Part shown: positions 35,051-43,025 of the stretch, piece by piece | How the letters are laid out: each line of letters begins with the position of its first letter | How positions within the stretch are numbered: position 1 is the stretch's first letter | Source: Streptomyces sp. TRM49041 | GTDB taxonomy: Bacteria; Actinomycetota; Actinomycetes; Streptomycetales; Streptomycetaceae | Direction: 5' to 3' | Assembly (NCBI RefSeq): GCF_008271805.1 | Contig: NZ_VSRY01000065.1 | Span: 60,567-124,566, forward strand | Length of the DNA: 64,000 bases | Made by a program: the position numbers and the translations under genes | Notes under the pieces: model-generated | Seen by the model: only the letters and a program-made list of their open reading frames with translations | Databases searched by the model: none | What the model was told of the DNA's origin: nothing

Positions 35051-36982
35051 CTAGGAGCCGCCGGTGGACCGGCTCGCCGTCATGTACGAGGACCACACAC
35101 GCAGCGGCAGCTCGTCGTCGCGCTCCGAGCCGGGCCCACCCGCTCCGCCCAGCGGCAGCAGGCCCTGCCCGCCGGGGCGGGTGCGGAACGCCGTCACCGC
35201 CGTCGACAGGTCCTCGCCGTAGCCGACGAACCACGCGGCCGGCGACCGGTCATCGCCGCCCGTACGGCCCGCCGCGATGGGGCCCAGTGCGTTGAGGGTG
35301 CCCGGATCGACGGCGTCCACGGCCACGTCCCGCAGGCCCCGGGACACCTCGCGGGCCACTTCCCGGTCCAGCACCTGCCGGCCGGCGGGGCGTTCCAGGC
35401 CCTCCAGACGGGCGCCCCGGTAGGTCACCGCGGTCACCGAGTACGGCTCGGCGCGCCGCCCGTCGGCGGCGAACGTGGCGTACGCGCCGGCCATCCGGAT
35501 GGCGCTCGGCGTCGACGTGCCCAGCGGGAACGACGGCTCCAGCGTCGCCATGCTGCCCGGCAGCAGCCCGGCGTCGACCGCCACATCACGCACCCGCGAC
35601 AGGCCCACGCCCGCGCCCAGCAGCCGGAAGACGTCCTGGTCGCCCCGGACCAGCGCCCGGCGCAGGGCGAGCGCGCTCCGCGAGGCGGCCCCTCCCGAGG
35701 CGGTGGCGCCGTACGGGCCGGGAGCGCCGCCGGTGCCGACGCCGACCACGTCGTACGGCATGCCCCCGTCCCAGCCGCCCGTCCCGTCGTCCCCGTTGTC
35801 CTCCTCGCCTCCGGCGGCGTCCTGGAGCGCCGCCGCCAGGACGAACGGCGTGAACGCCGACCCCACCGGCACCCCCGCCGTGTCGGCGTTGCTCGTGAAG
35901 TGCCGGGTCGCGTCCGGACCCCCGTACAGCGCCAGCAGCGCCCCGTCATCCGGCCGGACCGACGCCGCCCCGAACTGCAGGTCCCGGTCGGCCCCCACCC
36001 CCGCCGCGCCCTCCACGGCCTGCCGCAGCCGCTCCACCGCCGTCTTGTCGAACGTGGTGCGGATCCGGTAGCCGCCGCGCCCCAGGTCCTCCGCCGTCAG
36101 CCCGGTCCGGTTCCGGAGGTCCTTGTTCGCCGCGTCCACCAGGTAACCGGTCTGCCCCGAGAGTCCGCCGGCCACCGACCGCGGCCGGGGCGACGGGAAC
36201 ACGGTGTACGCCGCCCGCTCCTCCCGCGTCATGAAACCGAGCTCCACCTGCCGGTCCAGGACATATCGCCAGCGCGCCTCCGCCCGGCGGCGGTGCTCCG
36301 GGCCCAGCGACGGGTCGTACAGGTCGCCGCCCTTGAGCAGCGCAGCCAGCATGGCGCTGCGCGAGGGGTCGAGGTTCCGGGCGTCCGTGCCGTAGTACGC
36401 GACCGACGCCGCCTGCACCCCGTACGCGTTCCGGCCGAACCAGCTGGTGTTGAGGTACCCCTGGAGAATCTCCTTCTTGGACAGCGACCTCGACAGCTTG
36501 ACCGCCAGGCACAGCTCGCGCACCTTGCGGGACGCCGTCTGCTCCTGCGACAGATACGTGTTCTTCACATACTGCTGTGTGATCGTGGAGCCGCCCTGGA
36601 CCTCCCCGCCCCGCGCCATGTTCACCACGGCCCGCGCCAGTCCGCGGACGGAGAACCCCGGGTCGCTGTAGAAGGTGGCGTTCTCCGTGGCGATCACCGC
36701 GTTCTGGAGGGGGAGCGGGATGTCGGAGAGCGGGACGTTCTGCCGGTTGACCGCTCCGACGCTCACCATCTGCGTGCCGTCAGCCCAGTAGTAGACGGTC
36801 GCCTCCGAACGCGCCTCGGCGTTCACGTCCGGGATGGGCGTTGTGGCGTACACCCAGCCCCCGAGTCCCACGACCCCCGCCAGCGCCAGGAAGACGAGGC
36901 CGAGCAGTTGTCGCCAGGACGGCAGGAACCGCGTCGGGCCGCGGCGCCCCCGGCGCGGATAGTCGACACGGACACGCATCAC
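35051..36982 (-). CDS. Class A penicillin-binding protein with degenerate transpeptidase site
   Basis: A 643-residue bifunctional PBP layout. An N-terminal anchor helix (about 24-46) is followed by a GT51 glycosyltransferase domain with motifs ATENATFYSDPGF (catalytic Glu100), GGSTITQQYVKN (130-141) and RKVRELCLAVKL with Glu156. A C-terminal transpeptidase fold follows. The transpeptidase motifs are damaged: SxxK is SAFT (Ser375, Thr378 in place of Lys), the SxN position reads RGD, and KTG is RTG in AGRTGGDD. The glycosyltransferase half looks active; acylation by stem peptide or beta-lactam should be poor. The GTG at 36982 (ATG at 36979 also possible) has GGGAG eight bases upstream. It follows the graspetide genes on the same strand. 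Confidence 0.85.
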   Translation of the reverse strand: MMRVRVDYPRRGRRGPTRFLPSWRQLLGLVFLALAGVVGLGGWVYATTPIPDVNAEARSEATVYYWADGTQMVSVGAVNRQNVPLSDIPLPLQNAVIATENATFYSDPGFSVRGLARAVVNMARGGEVQGGSTITQQYVKNTYLSQEQTASRKVRELCLAVKLSRSLSKKEILQGYLNTSWFGRNAYGVQAASVAYYGTDARNLDPSRSAMLAALLKGGDLYDPSLGPEHRRRAEARWRYVLDRQVELGFMTREERAAYTVFPSPRPRSVAGGLSGQTGYLVDAANKDLRNRTGLTAEDLGRGGYRIRTTFDKTAVERLRQAVEGAAGVGADRDLQFGAASVRPDDGALLALYGGPDATRHFTSNADTAGVPVGSAFTPFVLAAALQDAAGGEEDNGDDGTGGWDGGMPYDVVGVGTGGAPGPYGATASGGAASRSALALRRALVRGDQDVFRLLGAGVGLSRVRDVAVDAGLLPGSMATLEPSFPLGTSTPSAIRMAGAYATFAADGRRAEPYSVTAVTYRGARLEGLERPAGRQVLDREVAREVSRGLRDVAVDAVDPGTLNALGPIAAGRTGGDDRSPAAWFVGYGEDLSTAVTAFRTRPGGQGLLPLGGAGGPGSERDDELPLRVWSSYMTASRSTGGS

Positions 36983-37049
36983 GGTGGAGGGCTCCCTTCG
37001 TACGTCGAAGCATGTGCCCCCTCTCCTACGAGGCGAGGAGCCCGCCCGT

Positions 37050-37988
37050 TCAGGACGGGCCCGCCAGCCAGGACGCGACGGCCCGCGCGATGGGCTGTCC
37101 CGTCGCCAGCTCCACGAATCCGAACTGGCCGCCCTGGTTGCACTCCAGGAACCACCACACGCCGTCCGTGTCCTCCGCGTCCTCGGCGAAGTCGAACGCG
37201 GCGTACGCGAGGCCCGCCGCCTCCGTGTAGGCGCGCACCGCGCGGGCGATACGGTCCGGGACCTCGGCCGGCTCCCACGCGTGGCCGGTGTCCCCGTACC
37301 GGCCGTCGACCTGGCCGGGCGCGGAGACCTTCCGCGCGGCGAACAGCCGCCCGCCCACGGACGTCAGCCGGATGTCGGCCGTCTTCGGGACGTACCGCTG
37401 GAGCAGGGTGGGGCCGAGGGCCACGTCGGTGAAGTCCGCTTCCGGGCCGACGAGCGCGGTCGGCATCTCCATCCGTGTCGCCCCGTCGCGCGGCGGCCCG
37501 GACAGGGTCTTGACCACGACCCGCCGGTACCGCGCCGTGAACTCCTCGGCCACCCGCGGAAAGGTCGTGACCACGGTGGGCGGTACGGCGAAGCCGCTGC
37601 GGTGCGCCAGGCGCAGCTGCCACGGCTTGTACCGGGCCTGTTCCGCCGCAGCCGGATGATTCATCCACCGCGCGCCCGTGGAGTACAGCACTCCGTACAG
37701 GGCCTGCCGGGTCTCGGCCGTCAGCCACTCCGACGCCTCCGGGGACCCGGCCGCGGGCGCGCCAGGTCTGCGTACCCACACGCTGCGCAGGGCGGCGGTG
37801 CTCACCATCCTTTCGTCCACCGACAGGAAGCCGTGGAAGTCGCCGCGGGCGTACTCGGCCGACAGGGCGGCACGGCCCGGCAGATCGGCCGGGTCGAGAC
37901 GGATCAGCGGGACGTTCAGGGCCCCCAGCTCGGCCACCACCAGGTCAGCCGTGACGTCCTGGTCGCACGTCAGGATCAGCACGGTCAT
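37050..37988 (-). CDS. tgmB: ATP-grasp ribosomal peptide maturase (graspetide ligase, TgmB-like)
   Basis: A 312-residue ATP-grasp enzyme of the MvdD/TgmB group. Visible are the nucleotide-binding strand VVVKTLSGPP, an ALGPTLLQRYVPK segment and the Mg-binding ExN in WFLECNQGGQFGF. Such enzymes activate Asp/Glu side chains of a precursor as acyl-phosphates and join them to Thr, Ser or Lys side chains as macrolactones or macrolactams. The ATG at 37988 follows the precursor stop by 17 bases and has no strong ribosome site, so coupling to the precursor gene is likely. No methyltransferase of the graspetide-PIMT type is encoded nearby. Confidence 0.85.
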   Translation of the reverse strand: MTVLILTCDQDVTADLVVAELGALNVPLIRLDPADLPGRAALSAEYARGDFHGFLSVDERMVSTAALRSVWVRRPGAPAAGSPEASEWLTAETRQALYGVLYSTGARWMNHPAAAEQARYKPWQLRLAHRSGFAVPPTVVTTFPRVAEEFTARYRRVVVKTLSGPPRDGATRMEMPTALVGPEADFTDVALGPTLLQRYVPKTADIRLTSVGGRLFAARKVSAPGQVDGRYGDTGHAWEPAEVPDRIARAVRAYTEAAGLAYAAFDFAEDAEDTDGVWWFLECNQGGQFGFVELATGQPIARAVASWLAGPS

Positions 37989-38005
37989 CGTGGCAACCGG
38001 GCCGG

Positions 38006-38200
38006 TCAGTCGTCGAAGTGCGTCTGGGAGCCGGCCTTCGACGTCGTCGTACCCGTCGCCAGCAGAACCTCCCGGTCCGCGATGGCCGGCCGCCCGTCGG
38101 GCAGCACGTTCAACTGGAGCGCCGCGTCGTACACATACGGAATCGTTGCGTCCGCGCCCTCGGCGGGTACGGCGTACTGAAACGCGAACGGTCTTCTCAT
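38006..38200 (-). CDS. tgmA: Graspetide precursor peptide (TgmA-like)
   Basis: A 64-residue precursor. The leader starts MRRPFAFQYAVP, close to the FxFxYAVP-type start I know from ATP-grasp-target RiPPs, and carries PDGRPAIADREVLLATG in the middle. The C-terminal core (about 49-64) has four Thr and two Ser as hydroxyl donors and ends QTHFDD, with two Asp as likely carboxylate donors. GGGAG lies a few bases before the ATG at 38200. It is immediately upstream of the ATP-grasp ligase on the same strand. The number and pattern of side-chain crosslinks cannot be read from sequence. Confidence 0.82.
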   Translation of the reverse strand: MRRPFAFQYAVPAEGADATIPYVYDAALQLNVLPDGRPAIADREVLLATGTTTSKAGSQTHFDD

Positions 38201-38352
38201 GGCTCTCCCTCGATCCCTCGTGAACCACCGGTGCACAACCGGCAGTACGGACCGACCCCGTAGGGATCTCACCACGTTCCGTCACAGGGTCCCCGCCGCG
38301 CACCGGCCCGAGCCGTACGTCGGGCAAGATGCGCGGCGGAGCCGCCCGGCGC

Positions 38353-40143
38353 CTAGAAGGTCAGGCTCCAGGCGTCGATCCGTCCTGTGTCCTGAGACGC
38401 GCCGTCCCGCACGCGTAGTTGCCACGTTCCGGCAGCGATCTCGGCCGACGCGTCCACCGTGTATGTCTTGGCGACGTTGTCGGCGCTGTCACCGTTCGGG
38501 AAGTCCTCCAGCAGGTAGACCGTGCCGTCGGGCGCCACCAGGGAGATGACGAGGTCGCCGCGGTAGGTGTGCTTGATGTCGACACCGACCTTCAGGGCGG
38601 CGGGCGCCCTGCCGCTCACGCCGGTGACCGTGAGGGGGCTCTGCACCGTGGAGTTGTCGGTGATGGCCACGTCGTCGAGGTTCTCGAAGTACGTGCCCGG
38701 CGTCGGTGTCGTACCGCCGTCGACCGCCTTCAGCGCGTCGACCTGGCCCTCGCCGAAGAATGCGTTCTTCGCGGTCGTGCCCGTGCAGCGGCTGTCCGAG
38801 GGGCAGGCGGTGTCCGAAGCCTGGGACGCCAGCCGGGCGCGGAGGTCCGCCGGGGTGTACGACGGGTCGGCACTGGCCAGCAGCGCGGCGACACCCGCCA
38901 CGTGCGGCGCGGCCATGGACGTGCCGTTCTTGTTGCCGTACCGGCCGCCCGGCAGCGTCGAGTACACGCCGGACGAGCCGTCACCGCCCGGGGCAGCGAT
39001 GTCGACGACGTCCCGGCCGAAGTTGGAGTACGAAGCCTTGACGTTGCCGCGGCCCATGGCGGAGACCGTCACGACGCCCGGAAGTTCGGCGGGGATGTCG
39101 ATGCAGGCGTTGGTGATGGTGCGGCGAACCGGCGTCGAGTCGTCGGGGCTCGACGCGTCGGTGGTCTTGTTCGCCAGGTCGTAGTCGGAGTTGCCCGCGG
39201 CGGCGACCTGGAGGGAGCCCTTGCTCTCGGCGTACGCCTGGGCCCGGCTCACGCCCTCGATGATGGCGGCCTGGTCGGCGTCGTCCGGGCAGTTGAACAT
39301 CCACGGGTCGGTGTAGTAGCTGTTGTTGGTGACCTTGAAGCCTCGGTCACCCGCCCACATGAAGCCGCAGATGGTGTTCTCGGCGTAGAACATCGCGGTG
39401 TCCGGCTCCGCGATGCGGACCGAGGAGATCTTCACGCCCGGGGCGACGCCGATGACGCCCTTGCCGTTCTTCGCGGCGGCGATGGTGCCGGCGACGTGTG
39501 TGCCGTGGGTGTCGACGTCACGCCAGGCACCCGGCCGGGTGTCGGCCTTGCCGTAGGCGCAGGAGACGGAGTCCGCGGCGTTGAAGTTGGGCGCGATGTC
39601 CTGGTGCAGGTCGTCGACGCCGGTGTCCAGGACACCCACCTTGACGGCGGCGGAACCGGTGGTCACGGCCCACGCCTGATCGGCCTTGATCTGCGTCATG
39701 TCCCACCGGTTGGACTCGGTGAGCGTCGTGGGCGTCTGCGCCGGGGCGGGCGGCAACGCCGGGTCGTAGGCATCGGCGGGCACGTCCGTGGTGCGGGTGG
39801 CGCCGACCTGCTGGACGCCGTTCACTCCCCGCATGGACGGGGCGAAGGACGTGGACGTCGAGTGGGCGACGACGACGCCTATCGCGTCGTAGTGGGCGAA
39901 GACCGTGCCGCCGTTGGTCGTGACGGCGGCTCGTACGGCCGAGGTGTCGCCCGGTGCCGTGATCACCAGATACGCGCGGGTTCCGGCGGCCCAGCCGGCG
40001 GTGGGGGCCACGGCGGCCGAGGCCGCCGTCGGTGCCGCGGGCGCGGCCGCGGCGGGGGCCGCGGGAGCCGCCAGGGCGACGGCCGCGCCGAGTGCTGCGG
40101 CGACGGTCGAGCGCCTCAGCACGGCGGATATGTGGGGAAGCAT
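38353..40143 (-). CDS. Secreted subtilisin-family (S8) serine protease with P/Homo B domain
   Basis: A 596-residue preproenzyme. An N-terminal Ala-rich signal peptide (about 1-34) precedes an inhibitor-type propeptide (about 50-115) and the S8 catalytic domain with Asp (VGVLDTGVDD), His (THGTHVAG) and Ser (NGTSMAAPHVAG). The C-terminal ~110 residues form a P/Homo B domain (GRAPAALKVGVDIKHTYRG ... VSLVAPDG). The ATG at 40143 has GGAGG five bases upstream. It is transcribed toward the graspetide genes, 152 bases upstream of the precursor. Probably an extracellular protease, active after propeptide removal. Confidence 0.92.
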   Translation of the reverse strand: MLPHISAVLRRSTVAAALGAAVALAAPAAPAAAAPAAPTAASAAVAPTAGWAAGTRAYLVITAPGDTSAVRAAVTTNGGTVFAHYDAIGVVVAHSTSTSFAPSMRGVNGVQQVGATRTTDVPADAYDPALPPAPAQTPTTLTESNRWDMTQIKADQAWAVTTGSAAVKVGVLDTGVDDLHQDIAPNFNAADSVSCAYGKADTRPGAWRDVDTHGTHVAGTIAAAKNGKGVIGVAPGVKISSVRIAEPDTAMFYAENTICGFMWAGDRGFKVTNNSYYTDPWMFNCPDDADQAAIIEGVSRAQAYAESKGSLQVAAAGNSDYDLANKTTDASSPDDSTPVRRTITNACIDIPAELPGVVTVSAMGRGNVKASYSNFGRDVVDIAAPGGDGSSGVYSTLPGGRYGNKNGTSMAAPHVAGVAALLASADPSYTPADLRARLASQASDTACPSDSRCTGTTAKNAFFGEGQVDALKAVDGGTTPTPGTYFENLDDVAITDNSTVQSPLTVTGVSGRAPAALKVGVDIKHTYRGDLVISLVAPDGTVYLLEDFPNGDSADNVAKTYTVDASAEIAAGTWQLRVRDGASQDTGRIDAWSLTF

Positions 40144-40668
40144 GTGTCCTCCGAAGGCCCGGCGACACGGGTGGTGTCGGCCGGGCCGGATGAAAAGTGG
40201 TCGACGCGCAAGATCTCAGATACAGGCCGGTCAAGGGAAGTACCCCATGGCCACCGGCTGTTCGGCGGACAACCGGACGCGCCCGCTCCAACGTCCCGGC
40301 AGCGGGCGGCTGTTGGCCTCTGCCGGAGTGCGGTGAGGGTGGTCGGGCTTCCTGCTGAGGCACGGGGGCAGCGCACCGTGCCCCGGCGCACGCGACGGAC
40401 CCACGGCGCACGGCTCACGACCCGTCAGCCCTCCGGGTCACGGTCGTCCGCCTTCCCGGCTCACGCCCCGTCAGCCGACCCGCCCCATCTCGCCCCATCC
40501 CGCCCCACACCAGCCTCCACCCGTCACCCGTACGCGGTGCCCCGGATCGCCCCCGCCCCCGGCCGCCGCTAGCGTCCGGAAGAGACCGACGAAGCGGCCG
40601 CCGCGGAGGCCGCGAACACCTGCGTCCCGACCCTCCGCCGAGGGCGCCGGCCCCGGAGGGAGCGGACA
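40144..40668. other. 525-base divergent intergenic region
   Basis: It separates the protease (minus) from the DUF427 gene (plus) and should carry both promoters. A TTGACC -35-like box reads on the minus strand at 40229-40234, but no good -10 box was found at standard spacing. No ORF here shows ribosome-site or domain support. Confidence 0.45.
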
Positions 40669-41499
40669 TTGGGTACGCCATCGGAGCACCCGGACCCCGG
40701 GGCGGTGCGGGTCGTCCGTCACCCGTCGCCGCCGGGCGACGGCGTCACATGGGAGCCGAGCGAACGCTGGGTGCGCGCGACCAAGGGGGAGACCACCGTC
40801 GTCGACAGCCGGCGGCCGGTCCTCGTGTGGGAGCCCGGCAGGCCGGTGCCGCTCTACGCGTTCCCCGAGGACGACGTCCGCATGGACCTGCTGCGCCCGG
40901 CCGGACGGCCCCCCTCCGGCCGTCACCCGGGTGCGACGGCCTACCACGACCTGGTGGTGGACGACGAGGTCACCGCCAACGCGGCGTGGTCCCCGCCCGG
41001 CGACGACCTGGCCGGACACATCGTCTTCGAATGGTTCGGCCGCAGTGCCCTCGACCACTGGTACGAGGAGGACACCGAGATCTTCGTCCACCCGCGTGAC
41101 CCGCACAAGCGGGTCGACGCGCTACCCAGCAGCAGGCACGTCCGCGTCGAGATCGACGGCACCACCGTCGCCGAGACACGCGGCCCGGTGCTCCTGTTCG
41201 AGACGGGCCTGCCGGTGCGCTACTACTTCCCCCGCGAGGACATCCGCTTCGGCCTGCTCAGGCCCACCGGCCACAACAGCCGGTGCCCGTACAAGGGCGT
41301 GGCGACGGAGTACTGGTCGTGGACCGGCGGCGGGCGCATTCCGCCGAACGTGGCATGGAGCTACCCCGACCCCCTCCCGGCGGTACGCGAGATCGCGGGC
41401 CGGGTGGCCTTCTACAACGAGTTCGTCGACCTGATCGTCGACGGAGAACGGCTCGAACGCCCGGTCACCTACTTCAGCAGGCTCCGGACGACCTCCTGA
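40669..41499 (+). CDS. DUF427-domain protein (two repeats)
   Basis: A 276-residue cytoplasmic protein built of two tandem DUF427 (beta-barrel, nucleotidyltransferase-like name only) modules. The first is near VTWEPSERWVRATKGETTVVDSRRPVLVWEP and the second near RHVRVEIDGTTVAETRGPVLLFETG. Each is followed by Y-F-P-x-x-D and a later AW-x-P segment (NAAWSPP, NVAWSYP). The start is TTG at 40669 with GGAGGG eight bases upstream. DUF427 proteins have no settled function. Stand-alone gene. Confidence 0.85.
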   Translation: MGTPSEHPDPGAVRVVRHPSPPGDGVTWEPSERWVRATKGETTVVDSRRPVLVWEPGRPVPLYAFPEDDVRMDLLRPAGRPPSGRHPGATAYHDLVVDDEVTANAAWSPPGDDLAGHIVFEWFGRSALDHWYEEDTEIFVHPRDPHKRVDALPSSRHVRVEIDGTTVAETRGPVLLFETGLPVRYYFPREDIRFGLLRPTGHNSRCPYKGVATEYWSWTGGGRIPPNVAWSYPDPLPAVREIAGRVAFYNEFVDLIVDGERLERPVTYFSRLRTTS

Positions 41500-41538
41500 C
41501 CACCCCGAGCCGGGTGCGCCGTGTGCTCGACCGCCGGG

Positions 41539-42462
41539 TCAGTGCCCCGCGTCGGCGACCTGGGCGTCCAGGGCCGCGCGGAGCCAGTCGTCGGAGGCGC
41601 CGAACGTGGGGGCCGACGAGGTGGTCAGTTCCGCGGTGAGCTGCCAGAAGCGGTCGATGTGCGGGTGGGCGATCTCGGTGAGGTAGGCGCTGAGCCGGCG
41701 GCGGAAGGCGGGCGTGTCCCGGGCGCCGCGTGAGCGGGCGTGGGCGGCGACGAAGCAGTCGAGCGCCTCACCCTCGTACGGCGGCCGCCGGGCCCGTACA
41801 TCGGACGCGATCAGGGCGTACGCCTCCCTCAGACCGTCGTAGAGCACGGCCGGGCGGCACGTGTCCCCGGGGACACCCGGGGCCGGGCGGCACACGCTGA
41901 CGGTGGCGAGCCGGTCGGTGGCCAGCGCGTGGAGCTGGGCGAACGCCAGTACCTGGGCGGGAGTCGGGTCCGCGGGCGGCTGCGGGACGGCCGCCTCGGT
42001 GAGGGTGGAGAACAGCCGGACCGGCAGCCGCGCCGGCAGCACGCGTCGCCAGAACAGCGCCAGCGTGGCCGTGCTCGGCGGCGTGGTCACGGCACCGATC
42101 AGACGCAGCCGGTCGGCGCGCTCCTCGGCCGTACAGTCCTGGAGCAGCCGCAGGGCCGCCTCCCGCCAGCGCAGGGCCGCCAGCTGCGAGCCCAGCTCCC
42201 GCAGATGCGCCGCGACAAGGTCCTCCAGCACGTCGTCCCGCTCCAGGGCACGGCCCACCTCCGCGACCGGCAGGTCGAGACCGCGCAGCGAGCGGATCAG
42301 CCGCAGCCGGCCGAGCGCCTCCGGACCGTACCGGCGATGGCCCCCGGCACTGCGGGCGGCCTCCGGCAGCAGACCGCGGTCCGAGTAGAAACGGACCGTC
42401 TTCACGGTGACGCCCGCGCGCTCGGCGAGCTCTCCGATGCTCCATGTGGCGTCAGCGGACAC
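41539..42462 (-). CDS. MerR-family transcriptional regulator
   Basis: A 307-residue regulator. The N-terminal winged-helix MerR domain is clear (WSIGELAERAGVTVKTVRFYSDRGLLPEAARSAGG-type wing, about 6-75), followed by the usual long dimerisation helix. The ~180-residue C-terminal effector domain is Ala/Arg/Leu rich and unrecognised; it contains only one Cys pair region (VCRPAPGVPGDTCRP). The GTG at 42462 has GGGGAGG nine bases upstream. Regulators of this form often sense drugs or stress ligands. Target promoter not evident; the adjacent transposase remnant suggests rearrangement upstream. Confidence 0.88.
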   Translation of the reverse strand: MSADATWSIGELAERAGVTVKTVRFYSDRGLLPEAARSAGGHRRYGPEALGRLRLIRSLRGLDLPVAEVGRALERDDVLEDLVAAHLRELGSQLAALRWREAALRLLQDCTAEERADRLRLIGAVTTPPSTATLALFWRRVLPARLPVRLFSTLTEAAVPQPPADPTPAQVLAFAQLHALATDRLATVSVCRPAPGVPGDTCRPAVLYDGLREAYALIASDVRARRPPYEGEALDCFVAAHARSRGARDTPAFRRRLSAYLTEIAHPHIDRFWQLTAELTTSSAPTFGASDDWLRAALDAQVADAGH

Positions 42463-42586
42463 AGTGTTGAGCCTCCCCCTCGGCGCCTGCTCCCACAGTA
42501 CCGGCGGACGCCTCGGCCCGGACGCGACGGCGGTGGGCAGGGGGGCGCCGGAAATCGAGCCCCTCCGGCGTTCGAGGAGCGGGGGT

Positions 42587-42605
42587 TCGGGGGCAGAGCC
42601 CCCGA
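42587..42605. terminator. Hairpin TCGGGGGC-AGA-GCCCCCGA
   Basis: A perfect 8-bp stem with a 3-base loop at the end of the extragenic repeat. It is terminator-like, although it lies upstream of the MerR gene and before the SUMF1-like gene. Confidence 0.5.
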
Positions 42606-42639
42606 TTCGGAAAGGGCGGGAGTGGGAAGGCCCGAACAG

Positions 42640-42845
42640 CACCAGTCCCTCAGTCGTCGACGGCGCCGGCGGGACCCGTGCGGCACGAAGTCGATGCTGT
42701 GGTGGGCGGGTCGAGTGAGGCGGGTGATCAGGCGCCGGAGCTCGGGGACGCTGGTGTCGAGTCCGGCGGCCCGGATGACGGTCAGGAAGGCGTGGGCGGC
42801 CATCGCGAGTGTGATGTGGCGGTGCCGGCCCTGGTAGCGGCGAAC
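42640..42845 (-). pseudogene. C-terminal remnant of an IS701-like transposase
   Basis: The minus strand translates to RRYQGRHRHITLAMAAHAFL and then a region ending in Arg-rich residues, closely resembling the C-terminus of Streptomyces IS701-type transposases (YxGxxRHITLxMxAHAxL). The catalytic part is absent, and the frame before RRY does not continue into transposase sequence, so it is a decayed fragment. Confidence 0.6.
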
Positions 42846-43025
42846 TCCGATGCGAGGTCCGGCCAGGATCCGTAGGTGTCCGCCATTCGGTGCGTTCGGT
42901 AGCGTCTTCAGAACGATGGGTGACCGGCGGGGTTACTGTGGCGGCCGCTGTTGTTGTGATCACGGGCCGCCCTGTCCGCTCAGGGCTCGCTGTGCGGCCC
43001 TCCACGATCGGACAGGTACGCCTCT

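Larger units (their letters stand above)
42463..43025. other. Intergenic region with Streptomyces repeat and transposase remnant
   Basis: It contains a GC-rich extragenic repeat (about 42541-42610: GAGCCCCTCCGGCG type, a motif I recognise as scattered in Streptomyces genomes) ending in a hairpin, and a short transposase remnant (42640-42845). No complete gene. Confidence 0.6.

Noticed and set aside
36667..36690. Glycosyltransferase motif 1 of the PBP judged dead because of Asn/Asp changes
   Set aside because: The ENxxFYSDPG form is, as far as I recall, common in active actinobacterial enzymes, and the catalytic Glu is kept.
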